Shown here one piece after another: positions 7,965-16,686 of a stretch of 64,000 bases of DNA. The stretch covers positions 394,691 through 458,690 of the forward strand of contig NZ_JAESVA010000004.1 of the NCBI RefSeq assembly GCF_020621385.1, in the 5' to 3' direction. The notes beneath the pieces were generated by a model, which was given only the letters and a program-made list of their open reading frames with translations, had not been told where the DNA came from and searched no databases. Origin of the DNA: Acidisoma cellulosilyticum (GTDB lineage: Bacteria > Pseudomonadota > Alphaproteobacteria > Acetobacterales > Acetobacteraceae). The translations under genes and the position numbers were made by a program. Within the stretch, counting starts at the first letter, position 1; each line of letters begins with the position of its first letter.

Positions 7965-8726
7965 ATGAGTGAACCCTTGATCCGTATGGAGCGGGTGAGC
8001 AAATCCTATGGACAGGTCAAGGCCCTGGCCGAGGCCAATCTGACCGTCGGCGAAAGCGAAATTATCGGTCTGCTCGGCGATAACGGCGCGGGAAAATCGA
8101 CCCTCATCAAGGTATTGTCCGGCGCGGTTCCCTTGACGAGCGGAGAAATTTTTGTTCGCGGCCGTAAAGTCTCGTTCAAAAGCACCAGTGACGCGATCGC
8201 CCATGGGATCGAGACGATCTATCAGGATTCCGCGCTGGTGACGCAGCTTTCGATTGTGCGCAACCTGTTTCTGGGACGAGAGCCGCTGCGCCGTCCGCGC
8301 TTCTTAAATCAGATGGATCATGCCAAGATGGAAAGGGTGGCGCGCGATCTTTTGAAACGAGTGGGGATCAGCAAGGATATTCCGCCCAACACGCCGATCG
8401 GGTCCCTGTCGGGGGGAGAGCGTCAGTCGGTTGCCATCGCAAGGGCGATGTATTTCGAAAGCGACCTCATCATCCTGGACGAACCCACGAATAATCTTGG
8501 CGTCGCGGAAACCAAGGGCGTTCTAAGCTTCATTCGCAGCGCCCGCGATTCCGGCCATTCCTGCATCTTCATCGCGCATAATATACATCACGTCTTTCAA
8601 GTCGTGGACAGGATCGTCGTCATGCGGCGTGGCCAGGTTGTGGCCGATGATATCGATCCTCGCCATACCAGCGTGGACGCGGTGGAGCGCGTGATTACCG
8701 GCATGTCCGAGGAGGAGGAGGGTTGA
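7965..8726 (+). CDS. Sugar ABC transporter ATP-binding protein (single domain)
   Basis: A 253-residue ABC ATPase with Walker A GDNGAGKST (about residues 38-46), signature LSGGERQSVAIARA, Walker B DLIILDEPTNNLG and the switch His in FIAHNIHHV. It powers the ribose-type importer from the cytoplasmic side. Ribose-type systems usually use a fused two-domain ATPase of about 500 residues; here there is one domain, as in fructose-type FrcA, so it should work as a homodimer. It begins three bases after the permease stop, indicating translational coupling. Confidence 0.85.
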   Translation: MSEPLIRMERVSKSYGQVKALAEANLTVGESEIIGLLGDNGAGKSTLIKVLSGAVPLTSGEIFVRGRKVSFKSTSDAIAHGIETIYQDSALVTQLSIVRNLFLGREPLRRPRFLNQMDHAKMERVARDLLKRVGISKDIPPNTPIGSLSGGERQSVAIARAMYFESDLIILDEPTNNLGVAETKGVLSFIRSARDSGHSCIFIAHNIHHVFQVVDRIVVMRRGQVVADDIDPRHTSVDAVERVITGMSEEEEG

Positions 8727-8786
8727 TCCGGCAGGCATCCGTGCACGTCGAAGGCGGATACAGGATCAGTCCTGGACGACGATGCG

Positions 8787-9623
8787 TCAGGGCAGGAAGG
8801 GAAGAACCGTCTCGAAGTCGATGCAAAGCAGATCAATGGCGTTCGGCTGATCGAGATGAGTAGAGAATGTCTTGAACCTCGCCGTGATGACCGCGATAGC
8901 GCTATCGATGGAATGATCGAGTTCGGCAGAAGACCCTTCCGAGAACTGGCCGTCCGCCGCGAGATAGCGGGCGGTTATCGTCGCGGCGGCAAGGGTTACA
9001 ATCAGCAGACAATAAGCTTCGGCATTCGTTTCCAGATATTCGCGTTTTGCCGATGGCTCCAGCGCGGGCGCATCGATTTCACGAATGGGGGAGCGTCGAT
9101 TGAGATGGACCAGAGTGAAGACCCAAAACCGCGTCAGGCTCAGGCGTGTGAACAGGGGCTTCTGCCGGGTCGCACGCTGCGCCTCGCGATGGTCCGACCA
9201 CAGGAGGGAAAACGCGAGCGAGATTTCGACGGATGATATGAACGCGTTTTCGACGTCAAGACGAACCAGAACCTGTTCCGACAGCCGATAGATATTCTCG
9301 ACAAAAATGGCCCGCGCCTCAGCACGGGATTTTGTTGTCAAGACATCACTAATGCTTTGGGAGAAGCGCTCCGACGTGATCGGAACGCTGTCATGCGAGA
9401 GAAAAGACGCGGCTTTCTCAGTCGCCGTCGCGACCGAGCCGGCAAGCCGGGCCAGCTGCGGGACAGCCGAGGATAGCCTGTTCGGTTCCATGCCAAAGCG
9501 GACCCCGCGGCGCAGCATGTAACGCGCACCGCGCAAGCCGTCTTTGAGAATGATGGACAGCTCCTCCCTGAGCGGTGACATCCTGGGCCCTCGATTAAGC
9601 ATCTTCTCCCGATCTGATCCCAT
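8787..9623 (-). CDS. Unrecognised protein, convergent with the ABC operon
   Basis: A 278-residue protein that I do not recognise. It has no signal peptide and no clear enzyme motif. The sequence is rich in Arg, Leu, Ala and Ser and looks largely alpha-helical. One short hydrophobic stretch near CLLIVTLAAATITARYLA (about 205-222) could be a buried helix. It is transcribed towards the ABC ATPase gene and ends about 60 bases from it. The ATG at 9623 is followed by other possible starts at residues 8 and 15. The gene stands alone between the sugar ABC operon and the PTS operon. Real coding is supported by the length of the frame and ordinary composition only. Confidence 0.55.
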   Translation of the reverse strand: MGSDREKMLNRGPRMSPLREELSIILKDGLRGARYMLRRGVRFGMEPNRLSSAVPQLARLAGSVATATEKAASFLSHDSVPITSERFSQSISDVLTTKSRAEARAIFVENIYRLSEQVLVRLDVENAFISSVEISLAFSLLWSDHREAQRATRQKPLFTRLSLTRFWVFTLVHLNRRSPIREIDAPALEPSAKREYLETNAEAYCLLIVTLAAATITARYLAADGQFSEGSSAELDHSIDSAIAVITARFKTFSTHLDQPNAIDLLCIDFETVLPFLP

Positions 9624-9737
9624 GGAGCCCCGGAGCGCCTCTTTTCCCGTCTATTGGACAATCTAGGGCGCCCGAAGCCACTGGGCTAGCACCTTACAAA
9701 CTCTTAACCCAGCCGCCCGATTGGCTCAGCCTTGGTG

Positions 9738-11675
9738 CTAGAGGCCGATCTCCGTGATGTGCTTCTTGGCCCTGAGGATCGCGGCGGGGCTCATGCTCAA
9801 CTCGTCCAGGCCCAGATCGATAAAGGTCTTGGTAAGGTCGAGATTGGCGGCAGCCTCCCCGCATATGGCAACCGGTATGCCGGCCGTCTTGGCGGCCGCG
9901 CAGATATGGGCAATGGCGCGCAAAACGGCGGGATGGTCGGCACGGTTCAACGATGCCACTTTAGGGTTCGTCCTATCGGCCGCCATAATATATTGCGTGA
10001 GGTCATTCGTGCCGATGGAAAAGAAGGCGGCTTCTTGCGCCAGCTCATCGGCCATCCAGGCAGCCGCCGGTGTCTCGATCATGATGCCGAGATCGAATTT
10101 GCCGTGGGGCTTGCCCTCGGCGGCCAGTTCGGCCGCGCAATCTCTGACAATCGCCTGAACAGCGCGCAATTCGCCGATATCGGCGATCATCGGGATCATG
10201 ACTTTGAGGGAGCCTTGCGTCGCGGCCCTCAGCAAGGCGCGGATCTGAGGTTTGAAGACGTCCGGCCGGTCCAGGCACATGCGGACACCACGCCAGCCGA
10301 GAAACGGATTCTCCTCCTTTGGAAACTCAATCCCGGCGACCGGCTTGTCGCCGCCGATGTCGAGCGTGCGGACAACGACGTGATGCGGCGCGAAGGCTTG
10401 CAGCACCCGACGGTAAACCGCTTCCTGATCGTCCTCGCTCGGCAAATGCCGCGCCTCCATGAACAGGAATTCCGTGCGGAATAGCCCGACGCCCTGTGCC
10501 CCTGCCTGTAACGCCGGGCCGATATCGCGTTCGCCGCCGATATTGGCGGCAACCAGAACAGGGCGACCATCCTTTGTCTTGGGTGCGACCAGACGGTAGG
10601 CAGCGAGCGCTGCCTTTTCCGCAAGATCGCGGCTCAGATGGGCCAGCAAGGGTGCCGCGACCGCGTCGGTGGGGTCGAGCACAACTGTCCCGGTCTTGCC
10701 GTCCAGCCCGACCCGGCGGGCTGCCTTGAGTGCCTCGACAGAGGCATTGCAACCGATGACAGCGGGGATGCCATGGCTGCGCGCAATGATGGCGGCATGG
10801 GACAGCGGCGTGCCCGCCCGAAAGACCAGGCCCGCGATATGCGAGAGATCGATCGTGCTCAACTCCCAGGCGCCAAGTTCATCGGCAAGGATAACGGAGC
10901 CTGGAGGAATATCGGCCAGTAATGGCTCTGTCTGACCTTGCAGCGCGAGCGCTACATTGCGCGCGACACTGCGAATGTCTTCGGCGCGAGCGCGAAGATA
11001 GGGGTCGGCAGCGACCTCGAAACGCTCTGCGATATCGCGTCCTGCGCGCATCGTTGCATTGACGGCGTCCATCCCGCCCTGAAGATGCTGTGCGATCTCT
11101 TCGTGGAACGCAGGGTCCGCTGCCACGTCGATCAGTGCCTGAACGATCGCCTCGGCCTCGCTGTCGGACCGCTGCCTTTTGGCCGATAAGCGATCGACCG
11201 TCACCTGCACGGCGGCTTCATAGCGCTGAAGTTCCGCCGCATAGTCGATGCCGCCGGATACCAGCGCCGGCGCTGAGATATCGGCAGGGAAGAAGTGAAA
11301 GGCAGCGCCAAGCGCGATGCCGTCACTTGCCGGCGTCCCGCTATATTCCCCCAGGGCGGTAAGGGCAGGCGAGGACGGGTCGGCGGCCGGCGGAAGCGCC
11401 GATGGTGCTGCCGCCGGCGAAGTGTCAGAAACGAAGGCCGACAGGCATTGCAACGCTTCCGTTGCGTCGTCTCCGTCGGCATGAAGCGTAATCTCATCCC
11501 GTTCCTTGACGCCGAGCAGCATCAGACGCACGGAGCTTTTGGCGTCAGCGCGTTTCCCCTGCCGCTCGATCTGGATCGAAGCTTCGAAACCGCGCGCCAG
11601 CCGGACGAATTGGCTGGCCGGACGGGCATGCAGCCCTTCCGGCACATTCACCACAACCCTCTGCTCCAGATACAT
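9738..11675 (-). CDS. Fused HPr-Enzyme I of the phosphotransferase system
   Basis: A 645-residue fusion. Residues 1-90 are HPr with GLHARPASQFV, whose His16 is the phosphorylation site. After an Ala/Pro-rich linker (about 90-125) comes Enzyme I. It has the phospho-His region AGTPLSHAAIIARSHGIPA (His near 290), the PEP-binding GVGLFRTEFLFM, GTNDLTQYIMAADRTN and the C-terminal CGEAAANLDLT. It takes phosphate from PEP and passes it to the EIIA encoded next to it. ATG 11675 is chosen because it gives the normal HPr N-terminus (MYLEQRVVV); the frame remains open further upstream but overlaps the EIIA gene. It is last in the operon, eleven bases after EIIA, so this PTS carries its own general components. 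Confidence 0.9.
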   Translation of the reverse strand: MYLEQRVVVNVPEGLHARPASQFVRLARGFEASIQIERQGKRADAKSSVRLMLLGVKERDEITLHADGDDATEALQCLSAFVSDTSPAAAPSALPPAADPSSPALTALGEYSGTPASDGIALGAAFHFFPADISAPALVSGGIDYAAELQRYEAAVQVTVDRLSAKRQRSDSEAEAIVQALIDVAADPAFHEEIAQHLQGGMDAVNATMRAGRDIAERFEVAADPYLRARAEDIRSVARNVALALQGQTEPLLADIPPGSVILADELGAWELSTIDLSHIAGLVFRAGTPLSHAAIIARSHGIPAVIGCNASVEALKAARRVGLDGKTGTVVLDPTDAVAAPLLAHLSRDLAEKAALAAYRLVAPKTKDGRPVLVAANIGGERDIGPALQAGAQGVGLFRTEFLFMEARHLPSEDDQEAVYRRVLQAFAPHHVVVRTLDIGGDKPVAGIEFPKEENPFLGWRGVRMCLDRPDVFKPQIRALLRAATQGSLKVMIPMIADIGELRAVQAIVRDCAAELAAEGKPHGKFDLGIMIETPAAAWMADELAQEAAFFSIGTNDLTQYIMAADRTNPKVASLNRADHPAVLRAIAHICAAAKTAGIPVAICGEAAANLDLTKTFIDLGLDELSMSPAAILRAKKHITEIGL

Positions 11676-11685
11676 GCTGCCGTCC

Positions 11686-12066
11686 TCAGTTTTGGATGGT
11701 GATCTCGCGGCCGGCCTGCAGGAGTTCCGCCAGCGCTGCGAGATTGACTTCGGAGGCACAGAGTTCGCCCGGCCGCTCAGGGACATCCTCGCCATTGAAA
11801 TTCACGACGACATGGCCGATGTCGCGCACTTTCGCCCAGGCGTGATCACCGATACCGGTCAGGATGGCAGAGAGATCGCCGATCTTGAATTCTGCCCCCG
11901 GAACCGGTGCGTCGGGTGAGGGCTGTTCGACGATCCTGTGCAGCACGGAGACTTCAGCGAGTTCCGGCGGGGCGCCTTCGGCGAACAGGATCAGAATGCC
12001 GCCCTCCAAAAGCTCAAGTACTTCAGGTCCGACACTCGTGATTGTGCTGCGGAAGATGATGGACAT
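11686..12066 (-). CDS. srlB: PTS glucitol/sorbitol-type EIIA
   Basis: A 126-residue cytoplasmic protein of the PTSIIA_gutA family. The phosphorylated His of the family corresponds to His43 in EVSVLHRIVE. The C-terminal half has the family-typical IGDLSAILTGIGDHAWAKV and GHVVVNFNG. It relays phosphate from HPr to the EIIB domain. It sits between the EIIB gene (12 bases upstream) and the HPr-EI gene. Size matches the family's usual 120-125 residues. Confidence 0.9.
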   Translation of the reverse strand: MSIIFRSTITSVGPEVLELLEGGILILFAEGAPPELAEVSVLHRIVEQPSPDAPVPGAEFKIGDLSAILTGIGDHAWAKVRDIGHVVVNFNGEDVPERPGELCASEVNLAALAELLQAGREITIQN

Positions 12067-12078
12067 TGTCTTTGCCTT

Positions 12079-13071
12079 TTAGAGAGTGAGGCTGGCAAGC
12101 CAGGCGATCAGCACCGAGACCGGGCCCATCACCTGCCGGCTGATCAGAACAGCAGGCACACCGATTTCGATTGTCTTGGGTTTCGCTTCGCCCAGAGCGA
12201 GGCCGACCGGCACGAAGTCGCAGCCGACCTGGGTATTATAGGCAAACAGGGCCGGCAGAGCCATGGCGGGCGCCACAGTACCGTTCGCAATCTGCGGCCC
12301 GATGATCGCGACGCCGATAACCTGGGCAATGACGGCGCCTGGCCCGAGGATCGGCGAGAGGAAGGGCAGGCCGCAGATGGCCGATAGAACCAGCAGGCCG
12401 AGGATGGTATTGGCAAGCGGGCCCATCGGTGCCGCGAGAAGATTACCGATCCCGGTATAAAGAATAAGGCCGATCAGCATCGTCACGAAGGCCATGAAGG
12501 GCAGCACGTTACGAATGACCTGATCGATCGTTCGCCGCCCCGCATTGAAGAAGATATTGACGATGCGGCCCATCACGCGTCCGATGACCGTGATCATATT
12601 GATCAGGGCGTTGCCGCCTTGGTCTTCTGGCATCGGGGCGGGGGCGGCTGCCTCGACCGGTGCGGCCGCCGTCGCGGCGGCGGCAATGGCGGAGCCATCG
12701 GCAAAGCTCAGATTGGCCTCTTTGACGCCCGAGACGTAAATATCCTCGGTTATGAATTGCGCCAGAGGTCCGGACTGCCCGACCGGCGTCAGATTGATGG
12801 TCGGGATACGTTTGCGCGGATAGACGCCGCAGCGTGCGGTGCCACCGCAATCGACGACGACGGCCGCGATCTCGCCTTCGACAGGCGGCGCGCGAAAGCC
12901 ATCGACCGCAATGCCGCCCGTCATTTCCGCCAAGCGGCGCGCAACGGCCGGAATCCCGCCGCCGGTGACAGCCACGATCTTGTCGCGTTGGCTGGTGGGC
13001 TGGATGATGAGCGGGCCACCCCAACCCGTATTGCCGCGCTCGACCCGGACGGCTTTATAGACCTTGTCCAT
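12079..13071 (-). CDS. srlE: PTS glucitol/sorbitol-type EIIB (with membrane domain)
   Basis: A 330-residue protein. The N-terminal EIIB domain has VVVDCGGTARCGVYPRKR; Cys75 is the likely phosphocysteine. An Ala/Pro linker (about 125-150) leads to the membrane half (about 175-330), where GLPFLSPILGPGAVIAQVIG and the VGCDFVPVGLALGEA region match glucitol EIIB/EIIC2 proteins. It passes phosphate to the incoming polyol and forms part of the membrane channel with EIIC. Its start follows the EIIC stop by about 20 bases. Confidence 0.88.
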   Translation of the reverse strand: MDKVYKAVRVERGNTGWGGPLIIQPTSQRDKIVAVTGGGIPAVARRLAEMTGGIAVDGFRAPPVEGEIAAVVVDCGGTARCGVYPRKRIPTINLTPVGQSGPLAQFITEDIYVSGVKEANLSFADGSAIAAAATAAAPVEAAAPAPMPEDQGGNALINMITVIGRVMGRIVNIFFNAGRRTIDQVIRNVLPFMAFVTMLIGLILYTGIGNLLAAPMGPLANTILGLLVLSAICGLPFLSPILGPGAVIAQVIGVAIIGPQIANGTVAPAMALPALFAYNTQVGCDFVPVGLALGEAKPKTIEIGVPAVLISRQVMGPVSVLIAWLASLTL

Positions 13072-13092
13072 GTTCTTTTCTTTCTCTGGGGC

Positions 13093-13860
13093 CTAGAGCA
13101 CGACGCCTTGGCGGCGGGCCATGACACGCGTCACCCATTCCGTCATGATGCCCTTGAGCAGGATGACGACGACGCCGACGCCGAAGTAATAGATCGCCAC
13201 AGTCACATGGAAATTGGGGGGGACTTTACCTTCCTTTTCCAACTGCAGCAGCGCCACAAGGACGCCGCCCCAGACGAAATACTCGCCCGGGTTGCAGTGA
13301 GGAAACAATCCGAGCGCCGGATGCACGAAGGATACGGCGCTGTCATAGAAGGCAGGCTTATACTTCTCGTCCAAAAACGTTCCGAACGTATAGGCCATCG
13401 GATTTGTCAGAAAGAACACGGCCAGGATGGGAAGGACCGTGTAGCGCGTCAGGGCGATCTTGCCGGCGAATCTTGCGATGCCATGGACCCTCTGCTCGCC
13501 GACGAATTCCGTGACCGCGTAGAAGGCGGTCATCAGCACGACCAAGGTCGGGATGATGCCGGTGACGAATCCTTCGAAAACTGATCCGCCTTTCTGGAAA
13601 ACACCGATGAAGCCGGTTCCGATCGCGGTCAGCCAACCGAGATGCGCGCCCTGATTGGTCGGCAATGCCTGCACCCGCTCGGCATAGGTCTGCGCGGAGA
13701 CGGGACCGCTGGGCGCCACTGTATTCGCATCTGCCGCGAGAATAAAACCGGTATGCCCGCCGGCAGCCGGGGCGCGAAGAACCCAATGCGCGACGGTATG
13801 GAGCTGATGGACTGCCGGGTGCGCGAGCAAAAGACTGTCGTGAACTGCCATTATTGACAT
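13093..13860 (-). CDS. srlA: PTS glucitol/sorbitol-type EIIC with N-terminal extension
   Basis: A 255-residue membrane protein. From about residue 78 on it matches SrlA: IGVFQKGGSVFEGFVTGIIP, a NPMAYTFGTFLDEKYKPAFYDS segment, then LFPHCNPGEYFVW. Known SrlA proteins have about 185 residues, so the first 75 (including HPAVHQLHTVAHWVLRAP) are extra. The long start looks real because AGGA precedes the ATG at 13860 at a suitable distance and no clear start lies near residue 75. It forms the substrate channel together with SrlE. Confidence 0.85.
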   Translation of the reverse strand: MSIMAVHDSLLLAHPAVHQLHTVAHWVLRAPAAGGHTGFILAADANTVAPSGPVSAQTYAERVQALPTNQGAHLGWLTAIGTGFIGVFQKGGSVFEGFVTGIIPTLVVLMTAFYAVTEFVGEQRVHGIARFAGKIALTRYTVLPILAVFFLTNPMAYTFGTFLDEKYKPAFYDSAVSFVHPALGLFPHCNPGEYFVWGGVLVALLQLEKEGKVPPNFHVTVAIYYFGVGVVVILLKGIMTEWVTRVMARRQGVVL

Positions 13861-13916
13861 TTTTTGTTTCCTGGACTGCCCTGATCAATGTTTCTTTTTA
13901 TTGTTTTGTCCAGCAA

Positions 13917-14363
13917 TCATGCCGGGCTGGTCACCGTTGGCGTCATCGGTTTTACCAGTGCGTTTCCACTCGCCTCCGCATTGCGGGTGGCGCGTCGGAT
14001 CTGCGCGATTGCGCCCGCAATCGCCTTGAACCGCGCCCGCTTTAGTTGTTCGCTGGTCAAGGTTTCCAGCGTGCTCAGCGATGAGCCGCAGAAATCCGGA
14101 TAGCTTTTGAATTTTGCAAAAACGCTTCGACCCTCCATGACGTGAACGTCGCGGATAATCTCATCCGGGGATGCGACGACAATCGCTATGACCCCTTTGC
14201 CAAGATAACCGCGGACGGCGGAAGCGCCCAGGCTGCCGTCGGGCCATTTTTCCCCGATATCGCGCATGATTGTTCGGTAGTGGCGCATTTGCACCCATGT
14301 TCCCACAACCTGGAGCGCCCAGAATATTGCAAGGGCTATCAGTCCCTTTGCCCAAAATGCCAT
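13917..14363 (-). CDS. gutM: GutM-like glucitol operon protein
   Basis: About 148 residues. One N-terminal hydrophobic segment (GLIALAIFWALQVVGTWVQ) is followed by GYLGKGVIAIVVASPDEIIRD and a VMEGRSVFAKF block, matching the GutM family (glucitol operon activator), which accompanies srlAEB genes. The frame is open to 14537, but ATG 14363 has AAGGA upstream and gives a GutM-like length, so it is preferred. The C-terminal 50 residues are longer and more basic than in the enteric protein. It is the first gene of the minus-strand PTS operon. GutM is described as an activator in enterics; its mechanism here is not shown. Confidence 0.75.
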   Translation of the reverse strand: MAFWAKGLIALAIFWALQVVGTWVQMRHYRTIMRDIGEKWPDGSLGASAVRGYLGKGVIAIVVASPDEIIRDVHVMEGRSVFAKFKSYPDFCGSSLSTLETLTSEQLKRARFKAIAGAIAQIRRATRNAEASGNALVKPMTPTVTSPA

Positions 14364-14559
14364 CCGCCCTGTTCCTTCTTGCCCAGTTGACCGGAATGGG
14401 TTCAGCATGCCGATCCGCAGGGGCCCGTTCGTTGCGAGCATTATTCCTTCAGGTAACGAGAACAGTACAATTGACTGAGGGAAAGTCAATATGTTCTGAT
14501 CCCCTTGAGGTAAAATGTTGCGGGCAGACCTCGCCAAGGGGCGATCGCCGGGTTAAGGC

Positions 14560-15258
14560 GTGGGAAAAGACGCGAGAATGGGAAGCGCAATGGCCAAGGA
14601 ATTCTCCAAGGAGTTCATGCATGAGCCGGATCTGGCCCATCGCCTGCGCCGGCTGCATTTTTTTGACGAGCATTTCTGCGGTCATATGGACGCGCTGGCA
14701 GCAAGACTCGGTCTGTCGGTCACCATCGACCGTCTGAAATTGACGGACGCCTTTCTCCGCTGGGGGGAGGATTTTAACCGGCAACGCAATCTTGCCAGCG
14801 TGAACCGGCGTGACTTCATGGTGTTTACCGCCGGAACCCTGCTGGCTCATCTGGTCGAGGCTCAGCCGGTCTCCGTGCAGCAGAAATCGCAATCCAGTTT
14901 GACGGAAGCGCCCGATGACGAGGTGCAGAAGATCATCGCCTTTTGGCCGGAGGGATTTCTGTACACCACCTATTGCATCAGCGTTCTGCAGACCGTGATC
15001 GAGCAGGACGAAAAACAGGCGCTGCCGGTGTCGGAAATCGCGGGGGACTTGCGCAATTGGTGGTCATTTCGGGAAAATGTGCGGGAAGATCGTTGGAATG
15101 CGATCGGATTTTTCGATCTCTTCGTCGGTGCTGAGCCTAACTGGGCCGCGCCGGCCATCGCCGCCCATCGTCCGGCCATGCGGGCCAAGCCCAGACCCGT
15201 GATGGATAAGCAGGGGCCTTCCGCGCTCGTCGAGAAGGACCATAAAAAAGAACATTAA
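14560..15258 (+). CDS. Unrecognised protein, first gene opposite the PTS operon
   Basis: A 232-residue protein of unknown function. It is soluble and mostly helical by eye. A region around LRRLHFFDEHFCGHMDALAARLG may be a structured helical domain, and the C-terminus is a Lys/Pro-rich tail (KKEH). No enzyme or DNA-binding motif could be named. A GTG at 14560 or ATGs at 14578 or 14590 could be the start. It is read divergently from gutM over a roughly 200-base shared promoter region and precedes the SAF-domain dehydrogenase gene by 90 bases. Co-regulation with the polyol genes is therefore likely, but a function cannot be given. Confidence 0.55.
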   Translation: MGKDARMGSAMAKEFSKEFMHEPDLAHRLRRLHFFDEHFCGHMDALAARLGLSVTIDRLKLTDAFLRWGEDFNRQRNLASVNRRDFMVFTAGTLLAHLVEAQPVSVQQKSQSSLTEAPDDEVQKIIAFWPEGFLYTTYCISVLQTVIEQDEKQALPVSEIAGDLRNWWSFRENVREDRWNAIGFFDLFVGAEPNWAAPAIAAHRPAMRAKPRPVMDKQGPSALVEKDHKKEH

Positions 15259-15348
15259 TCTTGACCGAGAGACAAAAGTACATAAACTCGGCCAGCAACA
15301 ACGCCCCCAGCGCAAAACGGCGGGCGAGCCTGGTCCGGGAGAGCACCA

Positions 15349-16671
15349 ATGAACGCAATTGCACCGGTTTCTTTAGCTGCGGAGATCGCGGCCTATGCGA
15401 CGGCCAATGGTCCGATCACGATCGGCCTGGCTGGCACCGGGCAGATGGGCACGGATATCGTCGTGCAACTATCACTGATGCCATCCGTCAGATTGGGGGC
15501 CATTTCGGAGGTCCGACCGGATCTGGCGGTCAAGGCATTGTCCATGGCGGGTCGGGATCCCAGCCAGATCAAACATGCGGATAGCGCATCCGCGATCGAC
15601 CATGCCATCGAAACGGGTCAGGTCGCGATTACGGATGACTATCGCGCGCTATGCGGCAGCGGTCGGATCGATGTCGTGATCGATGCGACCGGCAATCCCA
15701 ATGTCGGCACCCTTATCGCTTTGGAAGCCATGCGCCAGGGCAAGCATGTCGTCATGCTCAATGTGGAAGCGGACATCACGATCGGCCGTTTCCTGAAAGC
15801 CGAGGCGCGGCGTCACGGTGTGGTTTTCACGGGCGCCGCCGGCGATGAGCCCGCCGCCACGCTCGAAATCATCGGGTTTGCGCAATCGCTCGGGCTGGAC
15901 ATTGTCGCTGCCGGCAAGGGCAAAAATAATGCGCTCAACTTCAATGCCATGCCGGAGGACTACGAGGAGGAGGCGCGCAACCGCAATATGGCGGCGCGCA
16001 TGCTCGTCGAATTCGTCGACGGATCAAAGACGATGATTGAGATGGTGGCGGTCGCAAATGCCACTGGCCTGGTCCCGGATGTGCCGGGCATGCATGGGCC
16101 GCGCGCGACGCGCGAGGAGCTGGCCGGCGTTCTTTGTACGAAGGAAGACGGCGGTATTTTGTCCAAGGCCGGTGTGGTCGACTACTCCATTGGCAAAGGT
16201 GTGGCACCGGGTGTCTTTTGCGTGGTCAAACCGCGTCACCCGCGTATTCTGGAACGGATGATCGACCTCAAGGTCGGGCCCGGTCCCTGCTTCACGATCT
16301 TCCGGCCCTATCATCTGACGAGCATGGAAGTGCCGCTATCCGCCATCCGCGCGGTAATGCGTGGGCGTCCGGATATGGAGCCGTTGGATGCGCCGGTGGC
16401 GGAGTGTACGGCTCTTGCCAAGCGGGATCTGATGGAAGGTGAGACTCTCGGCAAGATCGGTGAACGCGATTATCGTGGCTTTGCCATGACATGGGCCGGT
16501 GCCAGAAAGGCCAATGCCCTGCCGATCGGGCTTGCCGAACAAGCAACCGTTCTGACGTCGATCAAGGCTGGTGAACAGCTTACCTACGAAAATTGCCGGC
16601 CGGATGTCTCGCTGTCCGTGACCCAGATCCGGCAAAGGCAGGATCAGCTCGACTCTGTCTTCATCGTCTGA
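15349..16671 (+). CDS. SAF-domain NAD(P)-dependent dehydrogenase (homoserine-dehydrogenase-like)
   Basis: A 440-residue protein. Its N-terminal Rossmann fold has ITIGLAGTGQMGTDIV (about residues 23-38) and the VDVVIDATGNPNVG region. It resembles homoserine dehydrogenase and Gfo/Idh-type folds in the first 170 residues. The C-terminal 60 residues (LTSIKAGEQLTYENCRPD) form a SAF domain as found in altronate dehydratases, antifreeze proteins and FlgA. This fusion family has been named only loosely (sometimes as FlgA-like). In this position it probably oxidises the polyol phosphate made by the PTS. The ATG has GGGAGAG upstream, and the gene is followed 15 bases later by E1 alpha. Reaction and substrate are inference. 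Confidence 0.75.
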   Translation: MNAIAPVSLAAEIAAYATANGPITIGLAGTGQMGTDIVVQLSLMPSVRLGAISEVRPDLAVKALSMAGRDPSQIKHADSASAIDHAIETGQVAITDDYRALCGSGRIDVVIDATGNPNVGTLIALEAMRQGKHVVMLNVEADITIGRFLKAEARRHGVVFTGAAGDEPAATLEIIGFAQSLGLDIVAAGKGKNNALNFNAMPEDYEEEARNRNMAARMLVEFVDGSKTMIEMVAVANATGLVPDVPGMHGPRATREELAGVLCTKEDGGILSKAGVVDYSIGKGVAPGVFCVVKPRHPRILERMIDLKVGPGPCFTIFRPYHLTSMEVPLSAIRAVMRGRPDMEPLDAPVAECTALAKRDLMEGETLGKIGERDYRGFAMTWAGARKANALPIGLAEQATVLTSIKAGEQLTYENCRPDVSLSVTQIRQRQDQLDSVFIV

Positions 16672-16686
16672 GCGGGAGACAAGAGC

